A stretch of DNA of 64,000 bases from Pontibaca methylaminivorans (GCF_900156525.1 NZ_FTPS01000001.1:1364001-1428000), one strand, 5' to 3'. Shown: positions 35,901 through 44,733, counted from the first letter of the stretch. Numbers and translations: made by a program. The notes: generated by a model from the letters alone, not told the origin.

Positions 35901-36371
35901 GTCCTCGATCTCGGTGAATTGGGGGCTGACCCCGGCCTCCAGCGGAAACCGCCGCAGAAGCGCCGAACAGAAGGCGTGGATGGTCTGGATCTTGAGACCA
36001 CCGGGTGCCTCGATCGCGCGCGCGAACAGGGTTCGGGCATTGGGCAGATCCCCGGGGCAGATCCCGTCTTCGCCAAGTTCGGCAAGTTCGTGCAGAAGCG
36101 CGGTTTCCTCCAGCATCGCCCAATGGCCGAGCCGCGCGAAAAGGCGGTTCTGCATCTCTCCGGCGGCGGCCTTGGTATAGGTCAGGCAAAGGATCCGCTG
36201 CGGCTCCACCCCCGCCAGCAAAAGCCGCGCCACCCGGTCCGTGAGCACCCGGGTCTTGCCCGATCCCGCATTGGCGGCAAGCCAGGTCGAGACATCGGGG
36301 CGCGCCGCCTGCGCCTGGCGTTCGCTCGCTTCGCTGCGCAAGGGTGCCGGCCTTTCGCCGCGCGGGTTCAT
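32961..36371 (-). CDS. addA: Double-strand break repair helicase-nuclease subunit AddA
   Basis: 1136 residues. AddA is the UvrD-type helicase and nuclease of the AddAB complex, the alphaproteobacterial replacement of RecBCD. Motif I is 'TWLAANAGSGKTRVLTDRVARL' (Walker A AxAGSGKT), motif Ia 'ILCLTYTKAAAGEMQNRL', motif II 'IDHILVDEAQDTSPEQWDVI', motif III 'IFVVGDKKQSIYSFQGADP', motif IV-VI 'VMTVHGAKGLEAPIVIL' and 'RLLYVAMTRAEKWLIV'. The C-terminal nuclease core 'LAVDFKSNALVP' (D-x-K) is intact. The ATG at 36371 overlaps the addB stop (ATGA), so the subunits are made together. The upstream ATG at 36410 lies inside addB. Confidence 0.95.
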   Translation of the reverse strand: MNPRGERPAPLRSEASERQAQAARPDVSTWLAANAGSGKTRVLTDRVARLLLAGVEPQRILCLTYTKAAAGEMQNRLFARLGHWAMLEETALLHELAELGEDGICPGDLPNARTLFARAIEAPGGLKIQTIHAFCSALLRRFPLEAGVSPQFTEIEDRAAAQLRDQIIGDFAEGPEAPLIDALARHLGGSDFEQITNAVVGHRSAFAPPLSRADLWRALGLPEGYDEARLVADVFVGGEADLIRHIVPALQASGKNDAKAADILAAFDGADIGGLRLLEGPLLYGAGAKAPFAAKIGAFPTKPLREGTLAPVMDKLEALMRRVELGRESRIALAAAEKSAALHDFARAFLPEYARRKQLHGWLDFDDLILKARALLTDPAVASWVLYRLDGGIDHILVDEAQDTSPEQWDVIERLAQEFTSGRSARSDMTRTIFVVGDKKQSIYSFQGADPDAFDRMQAEFSRRLGAIRKPLQDLELEYSFRSSPAILRLVDLVFEGQDSAGFRRDSLHRAFKADLPGRVDLWPVVEKAEKEDDRHWTDPVDRPGERHHNVILADRIATRIRAMIDGGETIPVDGPAPGGAHRRPVRAGDFLILVQRRSELFAEIIRACKAADLPIAGADRLKVGAELAVRDLGALLAFLATPEDDLSLATVLKSPLGGWSEQDLFTLAHHRPEGSYLWQALRHAGAEHPETLAMLHDLRDRADFLRPFELIERALTRHRGREKLLARLGPEAEDGIDALLSQALAYEATNIPSLTGFLAWMETDELEIKRQTGSAGDLLRVMTVHGAKGLEAPIVILPDTCPPRNPRRGEILLADGVPLWRMPADSQPPLMADAHEVERERDAAERQRLLYVAMTRAEKWLIVAAAGDAGKDEEGWYRPIEAAMKADNAASLRIDGMDCLRLSHGDWEGLPLRHEAPVVQRPEPLPDLFRTPAPAPVLPSEPVNPSDLGGAKALPGESGLDEAAAMLRGTRLHLLLEHLPLVLTPERAGAAGNLLPDLDAAERSALLAEAIAVLDAPALAPLFAGEALAEVALTAEIRGQRFHGVIDRLLVTPGQVLAVDFKSNALVPATPAQVPEGLLRQMGAYAAALAAIYPDHTVQAAILWTRSATLMTLPAELLSGALARATCLDGAPRRS

Positions 36372-39307
36372 GTCAGCACCTCGGTGGTTGCCGCGCTCGT
36401 GCGGTTCCATTCCCCGAACCGGGCAAGCTGGTCGTAATCGCCCGGGTCGCTGTCCTTCTGCATCGCGAGCCGCGCGGTAAAGCCCTGCCGGGGGTCGAGA
36501 TAGGCGGTGATCAGTTCGCGGAACTCGTCAAGTACCTGTGCGGGCGGCTCTTCGTCCAGCGGTGCGGCGCTGGTCTTGAACTGCGTTCCCACCCCGACAA
36601 AGGCGGCGGCACTGACCGGGGCGGGTGCGATCCCCTCGAACCCGCCGTGTTCCGCGATCACGGCCGCAAGCAGGAGCTGCTTGTCGAAACGTCGCTGCAC
36701 CGGGGCGGTCGGCGGGTTGCCGGTCTTGTAATCGTAAATCACGAGGCTGCCGCCCGCGCTGCGGTCGATCCGGTCGGCCCGCCCGGTCAGGGTAAAGCCC
36801 GGCGGTGACAGTTCGAGCCGCGCACGGATTTCGAGCCCTGCCGGCGTCGCGGTCTCGCGCTGCGCGCGTTCATGGGCAAGGAACGGTTCGGCAATGCCTT
36901 CAAGCCGCCTGTGCCACAGCCGCCGCGCGGCCGGCCAGGCCACATGTTCCGAAAGCACCTGCCCGGCCAGGGCAAGGAAACCGTCGCGCGCAAGCACGCC
37001 CCGATCCTCGAGGCTCGTGCGGATCAGGCGTTCCAGAAAATCATGCACCGCGATTCCGCGCAGCCGGGCATCGGGCGTCTTGACCAGCGGATCGAGCGGG
37101 CGCAGCCGCAGCACATGGCGCGCATAGATCGCGTAGGGGTCGCGGATGAGGGTGCGGATCTCGGTGATCGAAAGCCGGCGCGGGCGCGCAATGAGCGGCG
37201 GGGCAGGGGCCGGGCGCGGGGCCGGCGCCTGTCGCGCGACCGCCTCGAGCGCCGTGACACGGTCGAGCCAGCCGCGCCCGCGGGCGCGCATCCCCTCGAG
37301 CGCCGCGCGCCCGCCCGCTTCGGGCAGCCCGTTCAGCAGGTTCACCAGCCGGTTCAGCCAGCGCGAAGGCACGCTGTCGGCATCATTCGTGCGCGTCGCC
37401 CGCGTGAGCCAGACTTCGGGCGCGGCGATGGCCTGCTGGAAATCATGCGCGGCAAGGCCGATGCGCCGTTCGGGCAGAAGCAGCCCGGCCTGCATCCGCA
37501 GCGCACGGTTCAGCCAGGGATCGGGGCGCGCGGCATCGGGCCAGATGCCCTCGTTCAGGCCGCCGAGGATCACCACCCCGGCCCCCTGAACCCGCGCCTC
37601 GAGCGTGCCCCAGATCATCACGTCGGGACGGGGCGCATCGCGGTCGCGCACCTCGCGCGCGGCAAGCAGCGTGCCGAGCAGGTTGCCGAAATCCGAGGCC
37701 GTCATCGCTCCGCCGTGATCCGCCTCGGCGGCAAGCGATTCGACCACCTCGAGCGCCTGCTGCCCCGCGTTCCGGTCCCAGAGCCCCCCGCTGCCGGCAG
37801 CGCCGGCCCCCGCCGCAATAGACTCGGCGACGGCGCGCAGGCGGGCGACCCAATCCGCAAGCGGGGCCTCGCCCGCAATGTGCTGTCCGCAGATCCATTC
37901 ACCGATCCAGCGTCCCCATCGCTGCGTTTCGGGCGAATCGCCGCATCCGGCGGCGATTCCCGTTGCGTCGGGAAAGGCCGGGCCGCGGCTGCGCAGGAAG
38001 ATCTCAAAGTCGCGCGCAAGGCGCAGATGGTCGCCGCGCCCGTCACCGCTGTGGGTCAGCGGATGTTTCAGCAGGGCAAGCAGCGCCTCGCAGCTCAGCC
38101 GTTCGCGGAACAGGCCGGCCACCTGGCGCAGGAACCGCCCCGGCGGTGAAAGCTGAAGCGGCATTCCCGCGCTGTCGTCGGGCAGGATCTCCCAGCGTTC
38201 GAGCGCCGCCGTCACCTGCCGCGTAAGCAGCCGGTCGGGGGTGATGAGCGCGGCGCTTTCGCCGTTCTCCACCGCCTGCCGCAGCCGGAGCGCGATTGCC
38301 AGCGCCTCGGCCCGGGGAGAGGGCGCCTCGACCAGCGTCATCGCGCCCGTTGCGCCGGCCAGATCGGACAGCGCGGGCCCCTCGGACAACCAGGCATCGG
38401 TCACCGGCGCGGGGCGCAGCGCAAGCGACACAAGGCGGTTGCGCGCGGGCGAAGGAGGCCGGGCCGCGGTCCAGCGGCGGATTGTATCGGGTGCGATGTC
38501 AAGATCGCGCATCAGGCGGCGAAAGCGGTATTGCGGGTGATCCTCGGCCCCCGGCCTTTCGCCCTGCGGGTCGAGCGCATCCCATATCCCGGCGGGCAGA
38601 TCGAAATCGAAACCGGGCAGGACGACCGCCCCCTGCGGCAGCCGGGCAACCGCACGCATGAGCATCGCCGTGGTGCCGCGCGAACCGGTCGATCCGGCAA
38701 GGATCACCGGATGCGCGGGCGGGACCTGTTTCCACCGCGCGGCGAGCGATTCCACAAGACGCCGCTGCCGGGCCTGCGGATCCAGCCCCCTGGCCCCGCT
38801 TTGGGCGAGGAAAGTCGCGGCGATGTCGAAAAAGGCGAGCGCGCGTTCCCAGTGGCCCGACATGTCCTCGACCCGGAGCGCGCGGATCGCGTCGATGCCG
38901 ACCCCTTCGCCCTGCATTTCCTCCATGAGATCCGCAAGCGAATCCGCCAGATCGAAGGCCGAGGCGCGGGCGGCAAGGTCGGGCTGGCGTTCCAGCAGGC
39001 GGTGAACCAGTTGGGCCAGCTCAAGCCGGCGGCGCAGCGGCGGAACCGGCGGCGGCAGCGGCGCGCCGAGCGGTGCAAGCGCCAGATCCTCAAGCAGCAG
39101 GATCCGGGGCAGAAGCCGCGCCGGCCCCCTATCCAGAATCGCGCGCAGGCGGCGGGCCATGCGCCTTGTGTTCACGATCAGATGCACCCGCGCCAGCGCC
39201 TCGGGCGGCCCCTTGCTGCGCCCCAGCAGCCCGGCGACAAGCTCGGCCGGGAAATCCACCCCGCAGGGCAGGGCGAAGACACGCGCCTGTGCGGCCGGTT
39301 CAAACAT
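36368..39307 (-). CDS. addB: Double-strand break repair protein AddB
   Basis: 979 residues. AddB recognises Chi-like sequences and carries the second nuclease of AddAB. The helicase-like N-terminus lacks a recognisable Walker A ('VHLIVNTRRMARRLRAILD'), as expected for alphaproteobacterial AddB. The C-terminal RecB-family nuclease shows 'SITEIRTLIRDPYAIYARHVLRLRPLDPL' and the catalytic 'LVIYDYKTGNPPTAP' (D-x-K). I see no cysteine set that would match the iron-sulfur cluster of Bacillus AddB. It starts in an 8-bp overlap with the nucleotidyltransferase gene. Confidence 0.92.
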   Translation of the reverse strand: MFEPAAQARVFALPCGVDFPAELVAGLLGRSKGPPEALARVHLIVNTRRMARRLRAILDRGPARLLPRILLLEDLALAPLGAPLPPPVPPLRRRLELAQLVHRLLERQPDLAARASAFDLADSLADLMEEMQGEGVGIDAIRALRVEDMSGHWERALAFFDIAATFLAQSGARGLDPQARQRRLVESLAARWKQVPPAHPVILAGSTGSRGTTAMLMRAVARLPQGAVVLPGFDFDLPAGIWDALDPQGERPGAEDHPQYRFRRLMRDLDIAPDTIRRWTAARPPSPARNRLVSLALRPAPVTDAWLSEGPALSDLAGATGAMTLVEAPSPRAEALAIALRLRQAVENGESAALITPDRLLTRQVTAALERWEILPDDSAGMPLQLSPPGRFLRQVAGLFRERLSCEALLALLKHPLTHSGDGRGDHLRLARDFEIFLRSRGPAFPDATGIAAGCGDSPETQRWGRWIGEWICGQHIAGEAPLADWVARLRAVAESIAAGAGAAGSGGLWDRNAGQQALEVVESLAAEADHGGAMTASDFGNLLGTLLAAREVRDRDAPRPDVMIWGTLEARVQGAGVVILGGLNEGIWPDAARPDPWLNRALRMQAGLLLPERRIGLAAHDFQQAIAAPEVWLTRATRTNDADSVPSRWLNRLVNLLNGLPEAGGRAALEGMRARGRGWLDRVTALEAVARQAPAPRPAPAPPLIARPRRLSITEIRTLIRDPYAIYARHVLRLRPLDPLVKTPDARLRGIAVHDFLERLIRTSLEDRGVLARDGFLALAGQVLSEHVAWPAARRLWHRRLEGIAEPFLAHERAQRETATPAGLEIRARLELSPPGFTLTGRADRIDRSAGGSLVIYDYKTGNPPTAPVQRRFDKQLLLAAVIAEHGGFEGIAPAPVSAAAFVGVGTQFKTSAAPLDEEPPAQVLDEFRELITAYLDPRQGFTARLAMQKDSDPGDYDQLARFGEWNRTSAATTEVLT

Positions 39308-39983
39308 TGCCGTGTTCCAGCAGGTTTTCGGCCAGTTGGATGCCGGCGGGCGTGCCCACATCGCACCATGCGCCCGGATAGACATGCCCAAAAAGCCGCC
39401 CCCGCGCGAGCATCCGGTCCCACAGCAGGTTGAGCGAAAATGCGGGCCGGTCGATTTCGGCAAGGTCGCGGGTCACGAGCATCTGCGCCCCGCCATAGAC
39501 AAGGTCGCCACCGCGATGCAGGCGGCCCTCCGCGTCCATGCCGAAATCGCCCGGGCCCTCGCGTCCGGCCACCCTCGCGCCGGGCACGCAGATCAGCAGC
39601 GCATCCATGCGGGCCGGATCCCATTGTTTCTGCAACAGGTGCAGCGGATTCGGCCCCGACCAGATGGCATCGGTATTCAATGTGAGCACCGGATCCGCCC
39701 CGAGCAGAGGCAGTGCCGCGCGCAGCCCGCCGCCGGTTTCGAGAATATCGGGGCTCTCATGCGAGATCCTGACCCCGAACGGGGCAAGATGGGCCCGCAT
39801 CATCGCCGCGCGGTAGTGGATATTGGCGACAATGGGTGCTGCGGCGGCGTCATGCGCAAGGTCGAGCGCATGGTCGATCAGGGGCCGCCCGGCGACGGGA
39901 ACCAGCGGCTTGGGCCGATCGGCGGTCAGCGCACCCATGCGCGTGCCGAAACCGGCGGCGAACAGCATCAGCGGGTGCGTCAC
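39300..39983 (-). CDS. murU: MurU-like sugar-1-phosphate nucleotidyltransferase
   Basis: 227 residues from a GTG at 39983 (THPLMLFAAGFGTRMG); no in-frame ATG precedes the nucleotide-binding loop. The signature 'FAAGFGTRMGALTADRPKPLVPVAGRPLIDHAL' (in parts) is that of NTP-sugar transferases. MurU activates MurNAc-1-phosphate to UDP-MurNAc in peptidoglycan recycling, and its usual partner AmgK is the gene immediately upstream, overlapping by 4 bp, which is the main reason for this assignment. A mannose- or glucose-1-phosphate specificity is the alternative. Overlaps addB by 8 bp. Confidence 0.75.
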   Translation of the reverse strand: MTHPLMLFAAGFGTRMGALTADRPKPLVPVAGRPLIDHALDLAHDAAAAPIVANIHYRAAMMRAHLAPFGVRISHESPDILETGGGLRAALPLLGADPVLTLNTDAIWSGPNPLHLLQKQWDPARMDALLICVPGARVAGREGPGDFGMDAEGRLHRGGDLVYGGAQMLVTRDLAEIDRPAFSLNLLWDRMLARGRLFGHVYPGAWCDVGTPAGIQLAENLLEHGNV

Positions 39984-40987
39984 GGCCGGCGGCTCAGCTT
40001 GGCAACGGCCTGCGGCGAGGGCTGGGGGATTTCGCGCCAGAGCGTATCCGCCACCCCGGCCAGCGCCGGATGGTCGAGCCCGCGCGCAAGGTGCTTCCAT
40101 ACCCGGGGCAACAGGTCGAGATAGCGGGGCTTGTCCCGCTCGCGCGCAAGCCGGGCAAAGACGCCGAGGATGCGCAGGTTCCGCTGCACCCCGAGCACGG
40201 CGCAGGCGGTTGCAAGGCGCTGCGGGTCGCTGCCCGTCCGGGCGATATAATGGGCGATGGTGGCCTGTTCGATCGCCGGCGAGACATCCCGGCGCGCATC
40301 CTGCAGCAGCGACACGAGATCATAGGCCGGATGCGTCAGGATCGCGTCCTGAAAATCGAGCAGCCCGACCCGGGCCGCGCCCGCCCGCCGCTCGAGCCAG
40401 AGAAGGTTTTCGGCATGATAGTCGCGCAGCGCAAGCACCGGAGCGGCACTCAGGACCTCGCCCAGAATATCGGCAAAACGGCTCTGGAACCGCTCCATCA
40501 CCATTTCGTCGCACGGCCCGGTGATCGCGGCGGCGTAATGGGTAAAGGCAAGGTCGGTCATCGCCGCAAGCTGCTGCGGCGTCGGGGTTTCGAGCGCGGG
40601 CGCGGGATGGCGCTGCAGTTCGACCAGGACGTCGGCGGCGGCACGGTAAAGCGTCTCTTCCTGTTCGGGGGCCTCGGCGGTGCGGCGGATGAACAGTGCA
40701 TCGCCCAGATCCTCGATCAGCAGCAGCCCGGCTTCGGCGTCCGAGGCAAGGATCTCCGGTGCGCTCAACCCCATGTCGCGCAGGTGGCGCGCAAGGCGTT
40801 CAAAGGGGCGCACGTCCTCGCCGGGCCCGGGCGGGGCATCCATGAGCACGGCAGTCGCCCCGCTTTCGGGATCGCGCAGGCGCTCGTACCGCCGGGGGGA
40901 GGCATCCCCGGCCAGCGGGGCGCGCTCGGCACCGGCCCAGGGGGTGGCGGCCAGAAAGGCGATGATCCGGGCGGCGCGGTCAGGCAT
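39980..40987 (-). CDS. amgK: AmgK-like sugar kinase (aminoglycoside phosphotransferase fold)
   Basis: 335 residues from the ATG at 40987 (MPDRAARIIAFLA), which overlaps the tsaE stop by 8 bp. The kinase fold shows 'LAGDASPRRYERLRD', 'LLIEDLGDALF', and the catalytic loop 'VLALRDYHAENLLWL' followed by 'VGLLDFQDAILTHPAYDLVSLLQDARRDV'. In Pseudomonas and relatives AmgK phosphorylates the anomeric hydroxyl of MurNAc and GlcNAc, feeding MurU. The tsaE-amgK-murU order is the known arrangement. The aminoglycoside label is only the fold name; resistance is not implied. Confidence 0.8.
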   Translation of the reverse strand: MPDRAARIIAFLAATPWAGAERAPLAGDASPRRYERLRDPESGATAVLMDAPPGPGEDVRPFERLARHLRDMGLSAPEILASDAEAGLLLIEDLGDALFIRRTAEAPEQEETLYRAAADVLVELQRHPAPALETPTPQQLAAMTDLAFTHYAAAITGPCDEMVMERFQSRFADILGEVLSAAPVLALRDYHAENLLWLERRAGAARVGLLDFQDAILTHPAYDLVSLLQDARRDVSPAIEQATIAHYIARTGSDPQRLATACAVLGVQRNLRILGVFARLARERDKPRYLDLLPRVWKHLARGLDHPALAGVADTLWREIPQPSPQAVAKLSRRP

Positions 40988-41459
40988 TGCTGATCTCCGG
41001 GATGCGGCCGCTCCAGCGGGCGTCGCTCCAGCCGAAGGAGATGCACCGCACCTCGGCGGCGCCGTCATCGGCGGCGAAGGTCACGCGCAGCGCATCCTGG
41101 GGCGCAAGCGGACCCAGGCGGTCCGGCCACTCAACGATGCAGATCGCCGATTCGAACGCCTCGGGCAGGCCGAGCTCCTCGATCTCGTCCGTTCCCGTCA
41201 GCCGGTAGAGGTCGGCGTGGAACAGCGGCCCGGCCGTGGTGTCGTAGCTCTGCACCAGGGTATAGGTCGGCGAGGGCACGTCCTCGGGTGTGGGCAGCAG
41301 GCTCTGGATCAGGCCGCGTGCGAAATGGGTCTTGCCCGCGCCGACCGGTCCATCGAGCAGCAGGCAGTCGCCGCCGCGCAGCGTCGCGGCGAGCCGGGCG
41401 GCGACTTCCGCGGTCTCGGCCGGCGAATGGCTTTTCAGCGTGACGGAGGTTGCATTCAT
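40980..41459 (-). CDS. tsaE: tRNA threonylcarbamoyladenosine biosynthesis ATPase TsaE
   Basis: 159 residues from the ATG at 41459. TsaE is the ATPase that helps TsaB-TsaD make t6A37 in ANN-decoding tRNAs. Walker A 'LLLDGPVGAGKTHFARGLIQSLL', 'VPSPTYTLVQSY', 'FHADLYRLTGTDEIEELGLPE' and 'ICIVEWPDRLGP' match the family. Its partner tsaD is 13 kb away in the same window. First gene of the tsaE-amgK-murU-addB-addA run. Confidence 0.94.
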   Translation of the reverse strand: MNATSVTLKSHSPAETAEVAARLAATLRGGDCLLLDGPVGAGKTHFARGLIQSLLPTPEDVPSPTYTLVQSYDTTAGPLFHADLYRLTGTDEIEELGLPEAFESAICIVEWPDRLGPLAPQDALRVTFAADDGAAEVRCISFGWSDARWSGRIPEISNA

Positions 41460-41548
41460 GGCGTCAGAATGACCAAGGCCCGCTCCGGCTGCAAGTGCCG
41501 GCTGCAACAATCGCCGACCCGGGGGCCGTAACGCCTGGCCGGGATTTT

Positions 41549-43075
41549 TCAGGCCAGGGCGATGCGCTTTTCGGCCGGGGGCAGGGCGCGGCGATGCCCG
41601 AGCACTGATGGCTCGAACGTGACCATGGTGGCGCCGCCGTCCACCGGATGGATGCGGCAGATCATCTCGCGTCCGCTGTTCAGGCGGAAATCGCCGCTCC
41701 AGAAGGTGCGGTTGCCGCGCATGGCGGCGAAATCACGGATCTGCCCCCAGAGCGGGGTGGCGCGGCAGTGACCCTGCCAGAGCCGCGTGGCGTCGGTGAT
41801 GGTGGTCGGCACCAGGCATTCGTCGGGGTCGGTGCACCACAGCCGGCGGTAGGCGGTGTTCGAGATGCCGAGCGTTCCGTCGGCTGCAAAGACTGCGATG
41901 GCACGGTCAAGATGATCGAGCACCGACTGCACCAGTTCAAGATCGGCCCGGAACCGGCGGGTCAGGGTGATTTCGGCGCTGATGTCCTCGAACAGGAACG
42001 CGATGGCACCATCCGGGTGCGGACGGCCGGTGACCGAATAGACCGACCCCGAAGGCAGGGTCCAGGTCTCGGCATACTGACCGTCGCTGGCGGCGGCGAC
42101 GAGGTCGGTCATCTGCTGCCGCCAGCTTTGGTAATCGCGCGGCTCGGGCATCATGCGCTGATCGCGCAGCCGATCGAAAAACGACAGAAGGTTCGGGCGC
42201 GCGCTCAGGAAATCGACCGGCAGTGCAGTCAGGTCGGTCAGCGCCGGGTTGAACATGACGAGCTGGCGGTTGCGGTCGAAGATCGCGAGCCCGATCGAAA
42301 GATGCGCGAATGTCTTGGCCAGCGTCTGCACGAAATTGCGCTGTGCGGCCTCGGCCTCGACCTCTGCGTTCACATCCAGCGCAAAACAAAGGTGTCCCGT
42401 CCCGTGCGGAACCACCGAGACATCGAACCAGAGTTCGCGGGTGCCTGCCGCAAGCGCGCGCCGCATGCGGGTGCCGTCCGACGGATCGGTGGCGGCGATG
42501 GCGAACAGCGGCTCCCCGGGTGCGGGCGACCCGTCCCGGACCCGGTCCCGCAGGCGCTCGTGGGCGCCGTTTTCCCAGCACAGCCGGCCCCCGGCGTCGA
42601 GCCACCAGGCCGGATAGGGCGCATGGTCGATGGCCGAAAGGGGCAGGCCCTGCACGCCCTGCGCGGCATCGGGTTCGGCATGTCCGGGGCGGCGCGGGTT
42701 CATCTGCACGCGGATCATCTCGTCGAGCCACTCGCAGGTGACCTCCATCGGATCCTCGTCCTCGATGGGATCCACCACGAGCGCGCGCCCCGGATCCTCC
42801 CGCGTTTCGGGAAAGCCCGGAAAGCGCAGGCGCAGAGAGGCGCGCAGATCCGACCAGTTGCCGACAGGGCGTTCCGCCGGGTCGAGCAGGCGGGCCGCGC
42901 GGCTCATGTCGATCAGGATCTCGCCCTCGAACAGCCAGACCGGCCCGCTGTCCTGCGCCGCGCGGAACAAGGGCGATTCCTCTGTGTCAGCCATGGCCGG
43001 GCAGCGCATGAACCAGACGGATCCAGCCGCGGCGATCACGCACATGGCGCCGAGTATCAGCCACTCCCACATCAT
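41549..43075 (-). CDS. Membrane-anchored PAS-domain protein of unknown output
   Basis: 508 residues from the ATG at 43075, with GGAG 8 bases upstream; a further ATG follows at once. One N-terminal membrane helix (WLILGAMCVIAAAGSVWFM) is followed by three PAS-like modules: about residues 135-235 ('IDHAPYPAWWLDAGGRLCWENGAHERL'), 260-375 ('HLSIGLAIFDRNRQLVMFNPALTDL') and 385-490 ('LDHLDRAIAVFAADGTLGISNTAYRRLW'). No kinase, cyclase or phosphodiesterase domain follows; it ends with a short Arg-rich tail. It resembles the N-terminal half of PAS-type kinases that has lost its output, or it may act through a partner. It lies beside regB on the same strand, 183 bp downstream. Confidence 0.7.
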   Translation of the reverse strand: MMWEWLILGAMCVIAAAGSVWFMRCPAMADTEESPLFRAAQDSGPVWLFEGEILIDMSRAARLLDPAERPVGNWSDLRASLRLRFPGFPETREDPGRALVVDPIEDEDPMEVTCEWLDEMIRVQMNPRRPGHAEPDAAQGVQGLPLSAIDHAPYPAWWLDAGGRLCWENGAHERLRDRVRDGSPAPGEPLFAIAATDPSDGTRMRRALAAGTRELWFDVSVVPHGTGHLCFALDVNAEVEAEAAQRNFVQTLAKTFAHLSIGLAIFDRNRQLVMFNPALTDLTALPVDFLSARPNLLSFFDRLRDQRMMPEPRDYQSWRQQMTDLVAAASDGQYAETWTLPSGSVYSVTGRPHPDGAIAFLFEDISAEITLTRRFRADLELVQSVLDHLDRAIAVFAADGTLGISNTAYRRLWCTDPDECLVPTTITDATRLWQGHCRATPLWGQIRDFAAMRGNRTFWSGDFRLNSGREMICRIHPVDGGATMVTFEPSVLGHRRALPPAEKRIALA

Positions 43076-43258
43076 CCTTCGCACTCCGCCCGACTCGTTC
43101 ACCGCTACGCAAGGATCCTGGCGCACCAAAGGTTAACCGCGGTTTAATTCGGGCCGGATCGGAGATTTTGCCGCCGCGCCCGGCAAGAATCCGCCGCTGA
43201 CGGAAGAAAGCACCGTGGAATCGATCCGTTGGCATTTGTCCGGTGCCAGATTCCGGCA

Positions 43259-44635
43259 TCAGCTCTTCGGTTGGTGCGGGCGGGGGTGCCGGGCGGGGCG
43301 GGCCTCGATCCGTTCACGCGGCGACCAGACCACCTCGACCACGGCGCCGTGGCGGCTGCCCCGGCTCTCGGAGGCATGGGCCGGATCCGAGCCGTTGGCG
43401 AATCGCAGCCGCGCGCCGGTGCGTTCCAGCAGCGTCTTGGCGATGAACAGCCCGAGCCCCATCCCGTCATAGGCCGGACGCATCCGCGCACCGCTTGCGC
43501 GGCCGCGCATGAAAGGTTCGCCGATCCGCCCGAGCAGCGCCGGCGCAAACCCGGTGCCGTCGTCCATGATCCGCACGGCGATGCGGGTTTCGCTCCAGCG
43601 GGCCTCGATCCAGACATTCGCGTCGGCGAAATCGACCGCGTTCTGGATCAGGTTGCGCAGCCCGTGAATCAGTTCGGGCTTGCGCTGGATCACCGGCTGC
43701 GGCTCGCGTGCCAGCGGGAACTGTTCGAAATGCAGGGTCTTGCCCCGGCTTGCGTGGGGTTCGGCCGCCTCTTCGAGCACGGCGCCGAGCGGCACCTGCC
43801 GCAGGTGCGGATCGTCCTCGCCGGCGCGGCCCATGTTGCGCAGGATGTCGCGGCAGCGGTCGGCCTGCTGGCGGATCAGCGCCGCATCCTCGCGCAGTTC
43901 GGGGTATTCGGAAAGCTCGTCCACCAGTTCGGAGCTGACCAGCTTGATGGTGGCGAGCGGCGTGCCGAGCTCATGGGCCGCCGCCGCGACGACGCCGCCG
44001 AGGTCGGTCAGCTTCTGTTCGCGCGCAAGCGCAAGCTGGGTCGCGGCAAGCGCGTCGTACATGCTCAGCATCTCGGAACTGATGCGCCAGGAATAGGCCC
44101 CCATGAACAGGGTGGCGATGATGATCGCAGCCCAGATGCCGAGCCGGAACGTCTCGGGGATCACGAACTCGGCCCCGCCTGCGGTGGTCAGCGGGATGTT
44201 GAACAGCGCCAGCAGTGTCACCAGCACGATCGCCGTCGCGCCGATGACCAGGGTAAAGCGCAGCCCCATCATACCGGGCGTTATCGTGACCGGAGCAAGC
44301 AGCAGCATGGCGAAGGGATTGTTCAGCCCGCCGGTCAGATAAAGCATGAATGCAAGCTGCAGCAGGTCGAACATCACCATGGGCAGCGCCTGCGATTCAG
44401 ACAGCCGCTTGTTCTCGGGCAGGACCGTCATGGCGACGAGGTTGAGGATGATCGGCGCGCCGATCGCGACCGAACACAGCCCGAAGGGGATCCGTATGTC
44501 GTAGATCAGGTAGACCCCGGCGATTGCGGCGATCTGCCCGAGGATCGCCCCCCAGCGCAGCAGGATCAGCGTGCGCAGCCGGATCCAGTGACGCGGCGCC
44601 GAGCCGCTCAACAGGGCAGAGGTGGCTTCGGGCAT
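43259..44635 (-). CDS. regB: Redox-responsive sensor histidine kinase RegB/PrrB
   Basis: 458 residues from the ATG at 44635 (AAGG, spacing 7). Six hydrophobic segments form the sensor, with the quinone-binding 'YLTGGLNNPFAML' (GGLNNPF, residues 102-108) intact. The H-box is 'AAAAHELGTPLATIKLVSSEL' (His221) and the redox Cys at His+40 is present (C261 in QQADRCRDILRNMG), the position of Cys265 in Rhodobacter capsulatus. N-box 'LIHGLRNLIQNAVDFA' and G-boxes 'DDGTGFAP', 'GMGLGLFIAKTLL' complete the kinase. It phosphorylates RegA at low oxygen to switch respiration, photosynthesis, carbon or nitrogen fixation genes. Divergent from senC-regA, the classic arrangement. Confidence 0.93.
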   Translation of the reverse strand: MPEATSALLSGSAPRHWIRLRTLILLRWGAILGQIAAIAGVYLIYDIRIPFGLCSVAIGAPIILNLVAMTVLPENKRLSESQALPMVMFDLLQLAFMLYLTGGLNNPFAMLLLAPVTITPGMMGLRFTLVIGATAIVLVTLLALFNIPLTTAGGAEFVIPETFRLGIWAAIIIATLFMGAYSWRISSEMLSMYDALAATQLALAREQKLTDLGGVVAAAAHELGTPLATIKLVSSELVDELSEYPELREDAALIRQQADRCRDILRNMGRAGEDDPHLRQVPLGAVLEEAAEPHASRGKTLHFEQFPLAREPQPVIQRKPELIHGLRNLIQNAVDFADANVWIEARWSETRIAVRIMDDGTGFAPALLGRIGEPFMRGRASGARMRPAYDGMGLGLFIAKTLLERTGARLRFANGSDPAHASESRGSRHGAVVEVVWSPRERIEARPARHPRPHQPKS

Positions 44636-44733
44636 GACAGAGCCTTGATCAGCGGCGGTGTTGTAACCGCCGCCCGAATTGATAGGAAGATGATCGCGGG
44701 CGATCAACCGTCCAGCCGCTGCGGAGAACTTCC

